A DNA stretch of 64,000 nucleotides from Marinilactibacillus piezotolerans (lineage in GTDB: Bacteria > Bacillota > Bacilli > Lactobacillales > Carnobacteriaceae_A). Location of the stretch: positions 1 to 64,000 of the forward strand of contig NZ_FOSJ01000002.1 of NCBI RefSeq assembly GCF_900114235.1, in the 5' to 3' direction. The notes beneath the pieces were generated by a model. That model saw only the letters and a program-made list of their open reading frames with translations, made no database searches and had not been told where the DNA came from. The position numbers and the translations under genes were made by a program. Shown piece after piece: positions 54,565 to 63,780 of this stretch; position 1 is the stretch's first letter, and each line of letters opens with the position of its first letter.

Positions 54565-56001
54565 TTAAGCTATTACATTTAATCTTCCTTTGATAATATG
54601 CGTATCGATTGCTGTCTCATTTTCTATCTCTTTGTCATTTTTAGATAAGTACAGCTTTTTATTTTTTATAGCTTGTTGGAATTTCTGGTCACTTTGCTGC
54701 TGGTCTGAAAAATTGAATGCTGCATCAAAAGCTTCTTGAGCTGGAGTAACAAGTACTTCAAGTTTATCGATTTTTATTGACTGAGCTGCCGTGTTTCCAC
54801 CAAAATTCTTCAACTGCTGTTCTACCAATCTTTTTGCATCCTCAGATGTAACCACTAATTTACCAACTAACTTGTTGTCAATCATTTCTAATTCAATGGT
54901 TACTTTTCCAAGTGTTTCAGGAGTTAGTTGAACGGTTGACTTAATCGTTTCAGGTTTTCCTGGATTTTGTATCCTTTCCGTTACCAGACTTTGCAATCGG
55001 TCTGCTACTTCTTTATTCAAAACCGTAGGATTTTCTTTGGTGACAACTGATGTATTCTCATTTGTTCCCATTTTTTGCGCTGCAGCGTCTGTTTGAGCAA
55101 TTTCTACCCTTAAATCTGAGTGAGTATGCTCTTTGCTTTTTCCATCAGAAGCCATGTTATTAACCAAATGTTGTTCCGATAATGAATCTGCTTCTACTAC
55201 TCCCAGAGTATTTATAGGTTGTGTAGTCTGAGATTCCTTCATCAAACCGTTCTCTATTTGGCTATTCTCTATTGTCTGAAAAACTGGCGGTTCACTTTCT
55301 TGCTTACCAACCAAATTGATTTGTTTTATGTAGTTGATAAGGTCATTATTTTGCTTTGCATCACCCACTAGATCAACATCATCTTGTAGCGATAGATTTT
55401 CACTATTTTTTAAAAGTTTAATCAATTGTAGAGTCTCTGTTTCCAAATCTTGCATCTGCATTTTTGATGTGGAAGAATTTATAGGTTGAGCAATTTCAGA
55501 TTGTTCGATTGTTTTTTCTTGAACTATTGAATTGGATAGTTGATTCTTTATTTCAAATGATTTTGTCTCTGGTATAGATTTAACTACATTAGAGTTTGTT
55601 TCAGTATTTTTCAACTGCTCAACTATCTTATTAAGATGTTCGATTTCTTCTTGAGTAAGTTTTGCTGTTTCATCAAAGTTACTGATTACTGAAATAATTT
55701 GTTTTAAATCTTTTTTCCCTAGCTTTGCGACTGCGTCAGGAGTTTCTTGTAAAATTTTGATTAGTTGAGGAATTAAAGCACTTAACTCAATATGATTTTT
55801 ATTTTTTTCTGTTGATTCATTTTCTTGTTTATTGATATTTTTTTCTTCACTATTATTATTTTTGTTTTTCGTTGCTTCTTGTTTTGTATCAGAGTGTTTC
55901 TTTAAATAAGAAACGAACATCTTCTCATCTGATTTTTTTTCTTTATTTCCGGTCTTCGAAATCGTTGCTTTACTGGGTTGAACTTGTATCAGATTGTTCA
56001 T
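54565..56001 (-). CDS. fliK: hook-length control protein FliK
   Basis: This 478-residue secreted ruler protein has a long polar, Gln/Asn/Lys/Glu-rich N-terminal part (about 1-330). The compact C-terminal Flg_hook domain (VQLTPETLGKVTIELEMIDN, LVVTSEDAKRLVEQQL) contacts FlhB. ATG 56001 lies 3 bases after a strong AAAGGAGGTGAG site; an upstream frame is spurious. Confidence 0.92.
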   Translation of the reverse strand: MNNLIQVQPSKATISKTGNKEKKSDEKMFVSYLKKHSDTKQEATKNKNNNSEEKNINKQENESTEKNKNHIELSALIPQLIKILQETPDAVAKLGKKDLKQIISVISNFDETAKLTQEEIEHLNKIVEQLKNTETNSNVVKSIPETKSFEIKNQLSNSIVQEKTIEQSEIAQPINSSTSKMQMQDLETETLQLIKLLKNSENLSLQDDVDLVGDAKQNNDLINYIKQINLVGKQESEPPVFQTIENSQIENGLMKESQTTQPINTLGVVEADSLSEQHLVNNMASDGKSKEHTHSDLRVEIAQTDAAAQKMGTNENTSVVTKENPTVLNKEVADRLQSLVTERIQNPGKPETIKSTVQLTPETLGKVTIELEMIDNKLVGKLVVTSEDAKRLVEQQLKNFGGNTAAQSIKIDKLEVLVTPAQEAFDAAFNFSDQQQSDQKFQQAIKNKKLYLSKNDKEIENETAIDTHIIKGRLNVIA

Positions 56002-56033
56002 TTTCTCACCTCCTTTCAATGTCAAAAACTTTT

Positions 56034-56486
56034 CTATTTAACTTTCTGATTAAAGGTGAAATTTCTTCCAAACTGCAGTGTGGAAATTTCATCCAGCTGT
56101 TTCTGTTCTTCTTTTTTCTCTGCTTCTTTATGTACATAGCGTTCTTTTTCTTCAAGCTTTTCCATAATCCTTTTATCTTTGTTAGCTTTTGCCAAGTTTT
56201 CTCTTACTATACTTAATTGTGCTTCAACATTTTTTATAACAAGCTTCTGTTGAATAATATTTTCATCCAACATCTCTTTATATAAACTATGACGTCTAAC
56301 AGAATCTATATTTGATTTAAAAAGATTATCACTTTTCAGTTTTCGACTCTCTTTTAAAAGCGATTCTAATTTCTGCTTTTCCTTCATTAATCGATTCTCA
56401 CTATTTTTGACTTCTTTACGTGCAATTTCTTCTAAATCCTCACGCCAATCCAAAATTTTTTCCATTGAAAAATGATATGGTTGCAT
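56034..56486 (-). CDS. fliJ: flagellar export chaperone FliJ
   Basis: This 150-residue, almost entirely coiled-coil protein starts MQPYHFSMEKILDWRED, like FliJ. FliJ is the stalk that links the FliI ATPase ring with FlhA. Sequence conservation in the family is low; the position right after fliI supports the call. Confidence 0.88.
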   Translation of the reverse strand: MQPYHFSMEKILDWREDLEEIARKEVKNSENRLMKEKQKLESLLKESRKLKSDNLFKSNIDSVRRHSLYKEMLDENIIQQKLVIKNVEAQLSIVRENLAKANKDKRIMEKLEEKERYVHKEAEKKEEQKQLDEISTLQFGRNFTFNQKVK

Positions 56487-56499
56487 ATATTAACTCTCC

Positions 56500-57825
56500 T
56501 TATCTTAGCGGCTGAGCAGAAAATACAGATTTTAATTCTACCAATGTTTCCTCATATTTATACTCTTCAGTCGTTTTCTGTTTTAAAAACTCTTTGATTG
56601 GTCGATTAAGTCTGACTGCCTGATCTACTAAAGGATTTGATCCTTTTTGATATGCTCCTACATCTATTAAATCTTTGGAGTCAGAATATCTCGTTAAATT
56701 TTCTCTTAATTTACCAGCTAATTCATCTTGCTCTGGGGAAACGAGTTCTTTCATTAATCGACTTAAACTATTAGGAATATCTATTGCCGGATAATGATTT
56801 TCCGAAGCGATTTTTCTGGATAAAATGATATGTCCATCTAAGATGCCTCGAACCGAATCGGCAATTGGTTCATTCATATCATCACCTTCAACAAGTACAG
56901 TATAAAAAGCAGTAATTGATCCAAATTGCGAAGTACCACTACGTTCCAGTAATTTTGGCAGTGTAGTAAATACAGAAGGAGTATAACCTTTACTTGTTGG
57001 CGGTTCACCAGTTGCCAGTCCAATCTCACGCTGTGCCATTGCAACACGGGTAACTGAATCCATCATTAATACAACCTTCTTGCCCCGGTCTCTAAAATAT
57101 TCTGCAATAGCCGTAGCTACATATGCTCCTTTTAATCTAACAAGTGGAGGCATATCAGAGGTTGCACAAACTACAACAGACTTGGCATATCCCTCTTCAC
57201 CTAAGTCTTTATCGATGAATTCCAGAACTTCTCGACCACGTTCGCCAATCAAGCCAATAACAATTACGTCAGCTTCTGAATAACGGGCCATCATGCCTAG
57301 TAAAGTGGATTTACCTACACCAGAACCAGCAAAAATCCCCATACGCTGACCTTCTCCAACTGTTAGCAATCCATCAACAGCCTTAACCCCAGTAGTTAAA
57401 ATATTTCTGATTTTCTTTCGTTTAAAAGGATCAGGAGAGGAACGATTGACTTGATACATTTTTCCATTGAGAAGTTGTTTTTCTGTTAACGGCCTACCTA
57501 ATCCATCCAAAGTCATTCCCAGCATATCATCAGAAACTTCTACTTTAAGTGTTTTTCTTGTCGGTCTAACTAGACAGCCCGGTCCAATGCCTTCTAATTC
57601 ATCTAGCGGCATCAAGAGGACTGTTTCATCAACAAACCCAACGACTTCACTTAATACAATTTTGTTAGTAGATTTTATTTTTATCTCACAGACTTCTCCT
57701 ACGAAAGCATCAAGTCCGTCTACTTTGATTATCAAACCAATAACTTGACTTACTTTACCTTGTTTCAAGGTATAGGCACTTTTTTCTATTACATCATGAT
57801 ATTGTTCAAAAGGGATATTGAGCAT
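56500..57825 (-). CDS. fliI: flagellar export ATPase FliI
   Basis: This F1-beta-like ATPase powers export. Walker A GSGVGKST is at about 167-174, with GERGREVLEFI and a Walker B region VVLMMDSVTRVAMAQREIGLA. Its 441 residues are normal. Its start overlaps the fliH stop (TAATG). Confidence 0.97.
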   Translation of the reverse strand: MLNIPFEQYHDVIEKSAYTLKQGKVSQVIGLIIKVDGLDAFVGEVCEIKIKSTNKIVLSEVVGFVDETVLLMPLDELEGIGPGCLVRPTRKTLKVEVSDDMLGMTLDGLGRPLTEKQLLNGKMYQVNRSSPDPFKRKKIRNILTTGVKAVDGLLTVGEGQRMGIFAGSGVGKSTLLGMMARYSEADVIVIGLIGERGREVLEFIDKDLGEEGYAKSVVVCATSDMPPLVRLKGAYVATAIAEYFRDRGKKVVLMMDSVTRVAMAQREIGLATGEPPTSKGYTPSVFTTLPKLLERSGTSQFGSITAFYTVLVEGDDMNEPIADSVRGILDGHIILSRKIASENHYPAIDIPNSLSRLMKELVSPEQDELAGKLRENLTRYSDSKDLIDVGAYQKGSNPLVDQAVRLNRPIKEFLKQKTTEEYKYEETLVELKSVFSAQPLR

Positions 57826-58589
57826 TAAACATTCCGCTCCGTTTCTTTCATCTCTTTAAGAATCGCTTCTAATTGTGCTTTAACTTGAAGATCAATCAAC
57901 TTATGTGCACTTTCAACTATGCAGCCATTCGGTTCTAAATTACCATCTTGTAATACGGAGAACCGAACGCCTGGATATTGTTCTTTAAGACTTGATAGCT
58001 GCTCTTTTACAGCTTCTTTTGAATCCGGATGTACCGTTAGTGAAATGAAATCCTCTTCTCGGTCTAACTGGTGCAAGATAGGGTGAACTAAAGTTAAAAT
58101 CCCTTCATCAGCATGATCTAACTGATCATGGATAATCTTCTCTGCCATATGTAAAGAAAGAGAAAGCAACTCGTCTTTCTTCTCTTGAACATATTGTTCA
58201 ATTTCTAACTGAGCAGCTGCAATCAGATCTCTTCCTTGCTGCTTTAGAACTTCGCTTTCCTGTTTCCCTTCAGCGTATCCCTCTTGCATTCCTTGCGTGT
58301 AACCTTCTTGATAACCCGCTTCTTTTCCAGACTGAATACCTGTCTGATAAGCTTGCTGTTTAATTGCTTCAGCTTCATTTTTAGCAAGCTCAATCATCTC
58401 TTCTTTTTTAGATTGAGCTTCATTCAAAATCTTTCTCCGCTTGATCGCTGCTTCTTTGACTTCTTCGGATTCATCTAATTCTTCATCAATATTATTTTCT
58501 GTATCGTTCAACACAGTATCAATTACCCACGTATCGTTAGATTGATCAACTTTATGTCTTGATTTGATGATTCTACTCGACGATTGCAT
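57825..58589 (-). CDS. fliH: flagellar export regulator FliH
   Basis: FliH binds and restrains FliI and docks it at the C ring. The 254-residue product has a charged helical N-terminal half with GxxxG-like repeats (GIQSGKEAGYQEGYTQGMQE). The conserved C-terminal domain has ILHQLDREEDFISLTVHPD and PNGCIVESAHKLIDLQVKAQL. It overlaps fliG by 17 bases. Confidence 0.92.
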   Translation of the reverse strand: MQSSSRIIKSRHKVDQSNDTWVIDTVLNDTENNIDEELDESEEVKEAAIKRRKILNEAQSKKEEMIELAKNEAEAIKQQAYQTGIQSGKEAGYQEGYTQGMQEGYAEGKQESEVLKQQGRDLIAAAQLEIEQYVQEKKDELLSLSLHMAEKIIHDQLDHADEGILTLVHPILHQLDREEDFISLTVHPDSKEAVKEQLSSLKEQYPGVRFSVLQDGNLEPNGCIVESAHKLIDLQVKAQLEAILKEMKETERNV

Positions 58590-59604
58590 CTTGTTCGCCC
58601 CTCATAATGTAAACTTCACCCTGTTCGTCTAAACGACGAATAACTGTAACGATCTTTTGTTGTGCCTCTTCTACTGCTGATAATCTTGCAGGTCCCAAGA
58701 ACTGCATATCTTCTTTGAGTGTTTCTACTGCCCTTGAAGATAGATTATCAAAGATAAAGTCACGCAATTCGTCTGAAACACCTTTGAGAGCCAGAACAAG
58801 ATCGTCTTGATTGACCTCTCGCAAGACTTTTTGTACATCCGCTTTTTGAAGGGAAACAATATCTTCAAAGGTAAACAGACTGGCTTTGACTTCTTCTGCC
58901 AAGGCTGGTTGTGTCTGCTCTAACTCTGCAACAATTGCTTTTTCTGTCGTACGACCAACTTGGTTCAATATATCAACCAGAGTATTCACACCACCAACAC
59001 TCTCAGTTTCGTTTTCAACGAAAGAAGAAAACTTACTTTCGATTACTTTTTCTATACGCTCAATCACTGCTGGAGAAGTACTACTGATTGTACCGATTCT
59101 CTCTGCGATATCAGTTTGTTTTTCCGGAGGAAACTGTACTAGTATCTGGGCAGCTTTATCAGGCTGCATATAGCAGAGAATCAAGGCTACAGTCTGAGAT
59201 TGTTCGCCAAGCAATAAGTTCGTTAATTGTTGCGGGTCAGCCTTTCTAGCGATATTAAATGGACGTTCGCGTAATTGAATCTGATTTAGCATATCAATCA
59301 CTTCTTTCGCTCGCTGTGTACCTAATGCTTTGTTTAAAAGAGTCTTAGCATAATCAATTCCGCCATCTAAAATGTACTCTCTAGCTTGTGACATTTCTAA
59401 AAACTCATCAATAATCATTTCTCTATCTTGCTGACTAACATGATCAATATTAGCTATTTCATAGCTTACTTTTTGAATATAAGAATCTGGTAATTGCTTC
59501 ATTATTTGAGCTGACGTTTCAGGCCCTAAAGTAATCATAAAAATAGCTGCTTTTTTAATACCATCTAACTTGGATGATTTACTTTCTTCTTTTATATCTG
59601 CCAT
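58573..59604 (-). CDS. fliG: flagellar motor switch protein FliG
   Basis: FliG in the C ring takes torque from MotA and sets rotation direction. The 343-residue product has KLDGIKKAAIFMITLGPE at the N-terminus, the central EHPQ-like region (LCYMQPDKAAQILVQFPPEKQ) and the C-terminal torque helix (NLSSRAVETLKEDMQFLGPARLS). The companion switch genes fliM and fliN are not in the window. Confidence 0.96.
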   Translation of the reverse strand: MADIKEESKSSKLDGIKKAAIFMITLGPETSAQIMKQLPDSYIQKVSYEIANIDHVSQQDREMIIDEFLEMSQAREYILDGGIDYAKTLLNKALGTQRAKEVIDMLNQIQLRERPFNIARKADPQQLTNLLLGEQSQTVALILCYMQPDKAAQILVQFPPEKQTDIAERIGTISSTSPAVIERIEKVIESKFSSFVENETESVGGVNTLVDILNQVGRTTEKAIVAELEQTQPALAEEVKASLFTFEDIVSLQKADVQKVLREVNQDDLVLALKGVSDELRDFIFDNLSSRAVETLKEDMQFLGPARLSAVEEAQQKIVTVIRRLDEQGEVYIMRGEQDAIVE

Positions 59605-59614
59605 TTTATCCCTC

Positions 59615-61231
59615 TTATTCTTTCAGCCAGATTTTCATTAATTCTGCAGCGAGTTCAGGGTTTTGTTTCGCTTCTTCTCGCACTGTATCTTCTTTATCGC
59701 TCACAACTTTATTTTTTTGTTTTTTACGTTCAATGTTTAAGTCAATCGGATCTGGCTCTATAGGTGCCAATTCTTCTCTTTGTAATGGAGTAGGATTTTG
59801 ATTTTCGAAAGCAGTTTCGAATTCATCGTAGTCATCATTTTTGCCACGACGAACTACGATCAAGATCACAATAGCTGTGATGAGCAAGACGATTCCACCA
59901 ATCATAAATGGCCAGTATCTACGGAAGAACAACAAGAAGTCTGCCATTAGATCTTCTCCAATTGGTTCTATATATTCCCCATCAGCGAAAGGCATTGGTT
60001 CAAAAGTAACGTCTCCGACAATCTCTGTTGCTGGATCATCTAATCCTATAGCACGTCTTACGATTGGAACAATCTGATCTTCAGCTGGAACAGTTTCTGC
60101 ATTTTGATTGATAATAATGGATGCATTAACCCCTTCAAGGACTCCTGGGGCACGAACATATCTTTCTGTTTTCTGATCTAATTCATAATTGATTGTCCGA
60201 TCCAATGAAGTACTTAATTCTTCATCTCCATCTTCAGCGACAGGTAACTCTCCGTCTTCAATCAGACCTTGAATCATATCACTTGCACCATTATAATTTT
60301 CAGTCTGACTTCTGATTAACCCTTCACGTTCGGGATCTTCCTCTTCTTCATCGGTCATTGGCGCAGTATACTCAACTGTTTCTCCTTCAATTGCATCAAA
60401 GTTCATTGAAGCATTGACAACAACTCGAATATTATTTGCTCCATATACAGGAGCAAGAAGCGCATTGATTCTTTTTTCTAAATCTTGCTCATAAGTCTGT
60501 TGAACTGATAACTGCTGGGTAGAAACATCCGTAGCCCCAATAGCACTTTCCCCTTCTTGTAGAAATCCACTCAACAAGTTACCATTCGAATCAACAATTT
60601 GAATATTTTCCATTGGAAGATTATCAACTGCTCCAGAAACAAGAGAAGCAATTCCTTGAATATTTTGTGTTGTTAATTGTCCTGATCCTCTAGTCTCTAA
60701 AACGATCGAAGCAGACGCTTCACTTTTATAATCAGGATTCTGAAAAATACTATCTTCTGGTATAGATAACATAACTTTTGCTGTTTCAACTTGTTGTAAT
60801 GACGAAATGGAACGTTCTAACTCTCCAGTAACAGCTCTCTGGTACATTATTTCTCTATCTTCATCAGTTGCCATCATGCTAGTTTCGTCAAAAATTTCAA
60901 ATCCAGTTGAATTGACTGGCATTAATCCATTACTTGCCAGTTGAATACGGTACTGATCTACTTGTGCTTCATCGATCAGAATGGTTTTACCGTCGTCTTC
61001 TAGTTCATATTCAATTCCTTCAGTTTCTAAATTTTCAACTATCGCACCAGCGTCTGCTTCATCAAGGTCTGAAAACAATACTGTAAAATGATTTCTCTGT
61101 GCGATAAAAGCTAAAACTGCAAGTAAGATAACTGCTGTAGATACTACTATTATCAATATTCTTTTTTTCGAAGCTGCTAGATTTTTCCAGCCATTCTTTA
61201 AGTTATTCCCTATTTCTTTTAACTTGTCCAT
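59615..61231 (-). CDS. fliF: flagellar MS-ring protein FliF
   Basis: This 538-residue protein forms the MS ring. Two membrane helices (about 23-45 and 440-460) flank the ring-building domains (FTVLFSDLDEADAGAIVENL, RAVTGELERSISSLQQVETAKVMLSIPE). The C-terminal tail that binds FliG ends NPELAAELMKIWLKE. Confidence 0.96.
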   Translation of the reverse strand: MDKLKEIGNNLKNGWKNLAASKKRILIIVVSTAVILLAVLAFIAQRNHFTVLFSDLDEADAGAIVENLETEGIEYELEDDGKTILIDEAQVDQYRIQLASNGLMPVNSTGFEIFDETSMMATDEDREIMYQRAVTGELERSISSLQQVETAKVMLSIPEDSIFQNPDYKSEASASIVLETRGSGQLTTQNIQGIASLVSGAVDNLPMENIQIVDSNGNLLSGFLQEGESAIGATDVSTQQLSVQQTYEQDLEKRINALLAPVYGANNIRVVVNASMNFDAIEGETVEYTAPMTDEEEEDPEREGLIRSQTENYNGASDMIQGLIEDGELPVAEDGDEELSTSLDRTINYELDQKTERYVRAPGVLEGVNASIIINQNAETVPAEDQIVPIVRRAIGLDDPATEIVGDVTFEPMPFADGEYIEPIGEDLMADFLLFFRRYWPFMIGGIVLLITAIVILIVVRRGKNDDYDEFETAFENQNPTPLQREELAPIEPDPIDLNIERKKQKNKVVSDKEDTVREEAKQNPELAAELMKIWLKE

Positions 61232-61268
61232 TAACCATTTCTCCCTCTAGCTGCTTTTGAATCAAAAA

Positions 61269-61592
61269 TTAGAACTGCATATTCTTAATTTCGTTATATG
61301 CTTCTAAGCCTCTATTTCTTAATTGAACAGCAACCTCTAGAGAAAGCTGTGCTTCTGTAGTTTTCATCATAACAGTATGTAAATCATCCGCACTACCATC
61401 AACTAACGCTTGGACAGCTTGAGTTGAATCTGCTTGTTTGGATTCTAAGGTTTGTAAGGCATCTGTAAATATATTAGAAAATCCTTCTGCTCCTTCTGGT
61501 AAATCACTAGTCTTCTGATTTACACTAGCAGTCCCATTCATTTGATTCAGTGCATTGGTATATAATGAGCTCAAACCGTTTAATTCATTCAT
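61269..61592 (-). CDS. fliE: flagellar hook-basal body protein FliE
   Basis: This 107-residue rod-MS ring junction protein has the FliE core FSNIFTDALQTLESKQ, the central DDLHTVMMKTTEAQLSLEVAVQ block and RNRGLEAYNEIKNMQF at the end. Confidence 0.95.
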   Translation of the reverse strand: MNELNGLSSLYTNALNQMNGTASVNQKTSDLPEGAEGFSNIFTDALQTLESKQADSTQAVQALVDGSADDLHTVMMKTTEAQLSLEVAVQLRNRGLEAYNEIKNMQF

Positions 61593-61635
61593 ATTTAATT
61601 TCCTTTCAAAATGGATTTAGAATTTTTAAAGTAAA

Positions 61636-62070
61636 TCACTTACCGATTTCCAGCGCTCGCTTCAGCATATCTTTATTGTTATTAATTGCAGTAACATTCG
61701 CATCATATGTTCTTATTGCAGTCATCATTTCGACCATTTCATCAGCCATATCAACGTTAGGATAAGCTACATAACCATTTTCATCAGCGTCTGGGTGTTC
61801 AGGTTCATAAACCATTTTGACATTTTCTTCATCAGCTTCTACCCCAGTGATTCTTACACCAGCACTACTTGTAGTTGTATCACCTGTAAATCCCGAAGTC
61901 TGTGTTCTTAGACTCTCTTCAAATTCAACTTGCTGTTTTATGTATGGTCCATCACCGTTTTCAACACGAGTCGTATTCACATTTGCGATATTAGTTGATA
62001 TTGTATCTAATTTGAAACGTTCAAGTGTCAAACCACTTGCATTGATTCTCATTCCATCAAAAATAGACAT
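61636..62070 (-). CDS. flgC: flagellar proximal rod protein FlgC
   Basis: This 144-residue rod protein has ASGLTLERFKLDTISTNIANVNTT at the N-terminus, and NVDMADEMVEMMTAIRTYDANVTAI at the C-terminus. It follows flgB in the usual order. Confidence 0.96.
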   Translation of the reverse strand: MSIFDGMRINASGLTLERFKLDTISTNIANVNTTRVENGDGPYIKQQVEFEESLRTQTSGFTGDTTTSSAGVRITGVEADEENVKMVYEPEHPDADENGYVAYPNVDMADEMVEMMTAIRTYDANVTAINNNKDMLKRALEIGK

Positions 62071-62097
62071 ATCCAGTTCCTGCTTTCTATTTTAAAG

Positions 62098-62475
62098 TTA
62101 TCTTAATACTGAACGAAGCATACTATATTGAGCACTCGTCTGAGATATTAGTGCCTGGTAATAAATTGAATTTGCAGACAGTTCAGCCATCTCTGTATCA
62201 ATAGCAACATTATTCCCATCATCGCCAACCATATTCCCGTCCTGCTCTTTAACAGTCGCAGTTACGTCGCTTGCTCCGCTAACACCATAATGACGTTCGT
62301 TAGTTCGTTGTAAACCAGTTCCCTCCATAGCGTCTTTAAGTAACGATTCAAATTCGACACGTTTAGCTTTATATCCCGGTGTATTAACATTTGCAATATT
62401 GCTAGAAACCGTCTCTTGCCTTAAGTTAGAAGCATCTAATGCTCTATGTAATAAATCAATATTGCTATATTCCAT
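62098..62475 (-). CDS. flgB: flagellar proximal rod protein FlgB
   Basis: This 125-residue rod protein has LRQETVSSNIANVNTPGYKAK, and MAELSANSIYYQALISQTSAQ near the end. It is the first gene of the large operon that runs to 43532. The ATG follows GAGGAGG. The promoter must lie in the 530-bp region upstream. Confidence 0.96.
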   Translation of the reverse strand: MEYSNIDLLHRALDASNLRQETVSSNIANVNTPGYKAKRVEFESLLKDAMEGTGLQRTNERHYGVSGASDVTATVKEQDGNMVGDDGNNVAIDTEMAELSANSIYYQALISQTSAQYSMLRSVLR

Positions 62476-63001
62476 TCAAAAATCCTCCTCAATATATATA
62501 CTAATAAAAAATTGTATAAAAATTGATTTTCTAGTGTGATCTTACTCTTATTAGTGTAAATTAGTCCTTAAGAAGATTCAATCAAATTTTTTTTTACCTA
62601 ACTTTTCTGAATCTGCAAATGTGAACTTTTTTGAGATTACTCGAAATCGAGATAGAACGTTTTTTAAAAGGTCAAAATTTAAAAAATACAAAATAGGTTG
62701 TAATATCAGTAATAATCTGACACCAAGTACACTCTTTGGTATTTAAACTAGTTTATTTTGTCTCAATGTCAAGTAGGTTGCGAACTTTTATTTTGTCAAA
62801 TAGCAAATAAATGACAGTTTTGTGAACATGCACCAAAAATCGCTTCCACAGTATGTATAATCACATTCTTATGTTGAAATGAATCAGCTATATATAAAAA
62901 AATAACAATCTATAATGATTGTTTTTTTTCCTTAATTAAATTTTTTATCAATTTTTATGCATTAGAGTATTCACATTTATTTTTATAGCACAAAAAATAG
63001 A
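62476..63001 (-). promoter_or_regulatory. long AT-rich region upstream of flgB
   Basis: About 530 bases hold no convincing gene. On the + strand an 11-bp direct repeat TTTATTTTGTC occurs at 62752-62762 and 62787-62797. The heptamer TAGGTTG occurs at 62694-62700 and 62774-62780. A short dyad ACCAA/TTGGT (about 62722-62740) and duplicated ACACTA blocks (about 62533-62560, minus strand) lie closer to the gene. TTGACA hexamers exist on the minus strand but no matching -10 was found at the right spacing, and no sigma-28 site was seen. The operon promoter and its regulator sites should be here. Confidence 0.45.
62906..62930. terminator. bidirectional terminator-like hairpin
   Basis: AACAATC and GATTGTT flank TATAAT, with eight T residues on the right and an A/T-rich run on the left. 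It could back up the fliS terminator on the minus strand. Confidence 0.6.
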
Positions 63002-63019
63002 CCAGCAGTTAAATGCTGG
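63002..63019 (-). terminator. fliS terminator overlapping the fliS stop codon
   Basis: Stem CCAGCA/TGCTGG around the TAA stop of fliS (63009-63011) is followed on the minus strand by TCTATTTTTTG. Half of the stem is coding. Confidence 0.75.
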
Positions 63020-63374
63020 CCCAAGCTTCGAGTAATTCATTTAGGATATTTCGTGCTGAAACCATCTTTTCTGTATCTTTTTTGAGGTTTGCCTGCAGCA
63101 GTTCGTTCAGCAGGTAATCATATAGGGCATCTAGTTCGCTGGCGATTGCGTTTTCTCCCCCTTGATGATTCAATGAATTAGACAATTCGGAAACAATATC
63201 TTGAGCTTTAATCAAGTGCTGATTAACTTTTTGAATGTCCTGTTGTTCCTGTGCCAATTCAGCTAAACGAATGTTTTTAATAGCTCCTTCATATAACAAA
63301 ACAACTAACTGTTTAGGTGAAGCAGTTTGTATTTGATTTTTCTTATAAACATTAGCGGCATTTCCGTATCCCAT
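63009..63374 (-). CDS. fliS: flagellin export chaperone FliS
   Basis: This 121-residue helical chaperone prevents early flagellin polymerisation. Family blocks are NVYKKNQIQTASPKQLVVLLYEGAIKNI at the N-terminus and LDALYDYLLNELLQANLKKD in the middle. It follows the FliT-like gene by 21 bases. Flagellin itself is outside the window. Confidence 0.96.
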   Translation of the reverse strand: MGYGNAANVYKKNQIQTASPKQLVVLLYEGAIKNIRLAELAQEQQDIQKVNQHLIKAQDIVSELSNSLNHQGGENAIASELDALYDYLLNELLQANLKKDTEKMVSARNILNELLEAWASI

Positions 63375-63395
63375 CGTTTGCTCCTTATCTCCTTA

Positions 63396-63761
63396 TTACG
63401 CTTGTCGGTCTAAAAACATTGACTGATTTTTATCCATATAACTATGAATAACCTGATTCTTTTTACTGATTTGAGTCATCTGATTTTTGAGGAGAGTAGT
63501 CTCTACATTTATCAATGTCATCATTTCTTTATGTTTTTGAATAATTACTTGCCATGATTCTTCGAACTTATTTTTAAATTGTTCTTTATCAGAATCTGAT
63601 AACTTTGAGTCAAGCTCCTCTATTTCTTTTATCAATTTTTCGGATTCTTTAAATATAGCAAGGGCTGATTCTAAATTATATGAATAATTTTCATATAGTT
63701 CTAATAAGTTTAAAAGTACAGCTTTCTTTTTTTTTAATAAGCGACTAGACGACTGACTCAT
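63396..63761 (-). CDS. helical protein between fliD and fliS, FliT-like
   Basis: This 121-residue, almost wholly alpha-helical and charged protein (LLNLLELYENYSYNLESALAIF, LLKNQMTQISKKNQVIHSYM) resembles FliT-type chaperones in size and position. Sequence similarity is not strong enough to be sure. ATG 63761 (MSQSSSRLL) has GAAAGGA 7 bases upstream; an ATG two codons earlier is too close. It probably assists FliD export. Confidence 0.65.
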   Translation of the reverse strand: MSQSSSRLLKKKKAVLLNLLELYENYSYNLESALAIFKESEKLIKEIEELDSKLSDSDKEQFKNKFEESWQVIIQKHKEMMTLINVETTLLKNQMTQISKKNQVIHSYMDKNQSMFLDRQA

Positions 63762-63780
63762 ATACATTTCCTTTCAAGTT

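Noticed and set aside
55872-56216. 114-codon + strand frame opposite fliK and fliJ
   Set aside because: It arises from the complement of Glu/Lys/Asn-rich coding sequence; hydrophobic low-complexity composition and no ribosome site.
62476-62930. Sigma-28 promoter or MogR-type boxes upstream of flgB
   Set aside because: No TAAA with GCCGATAT at the right spacing was found. The T-rich and A-rich tracts do not form a clear TTTT-N5-AAAA pattern beyond what AT content predicts.
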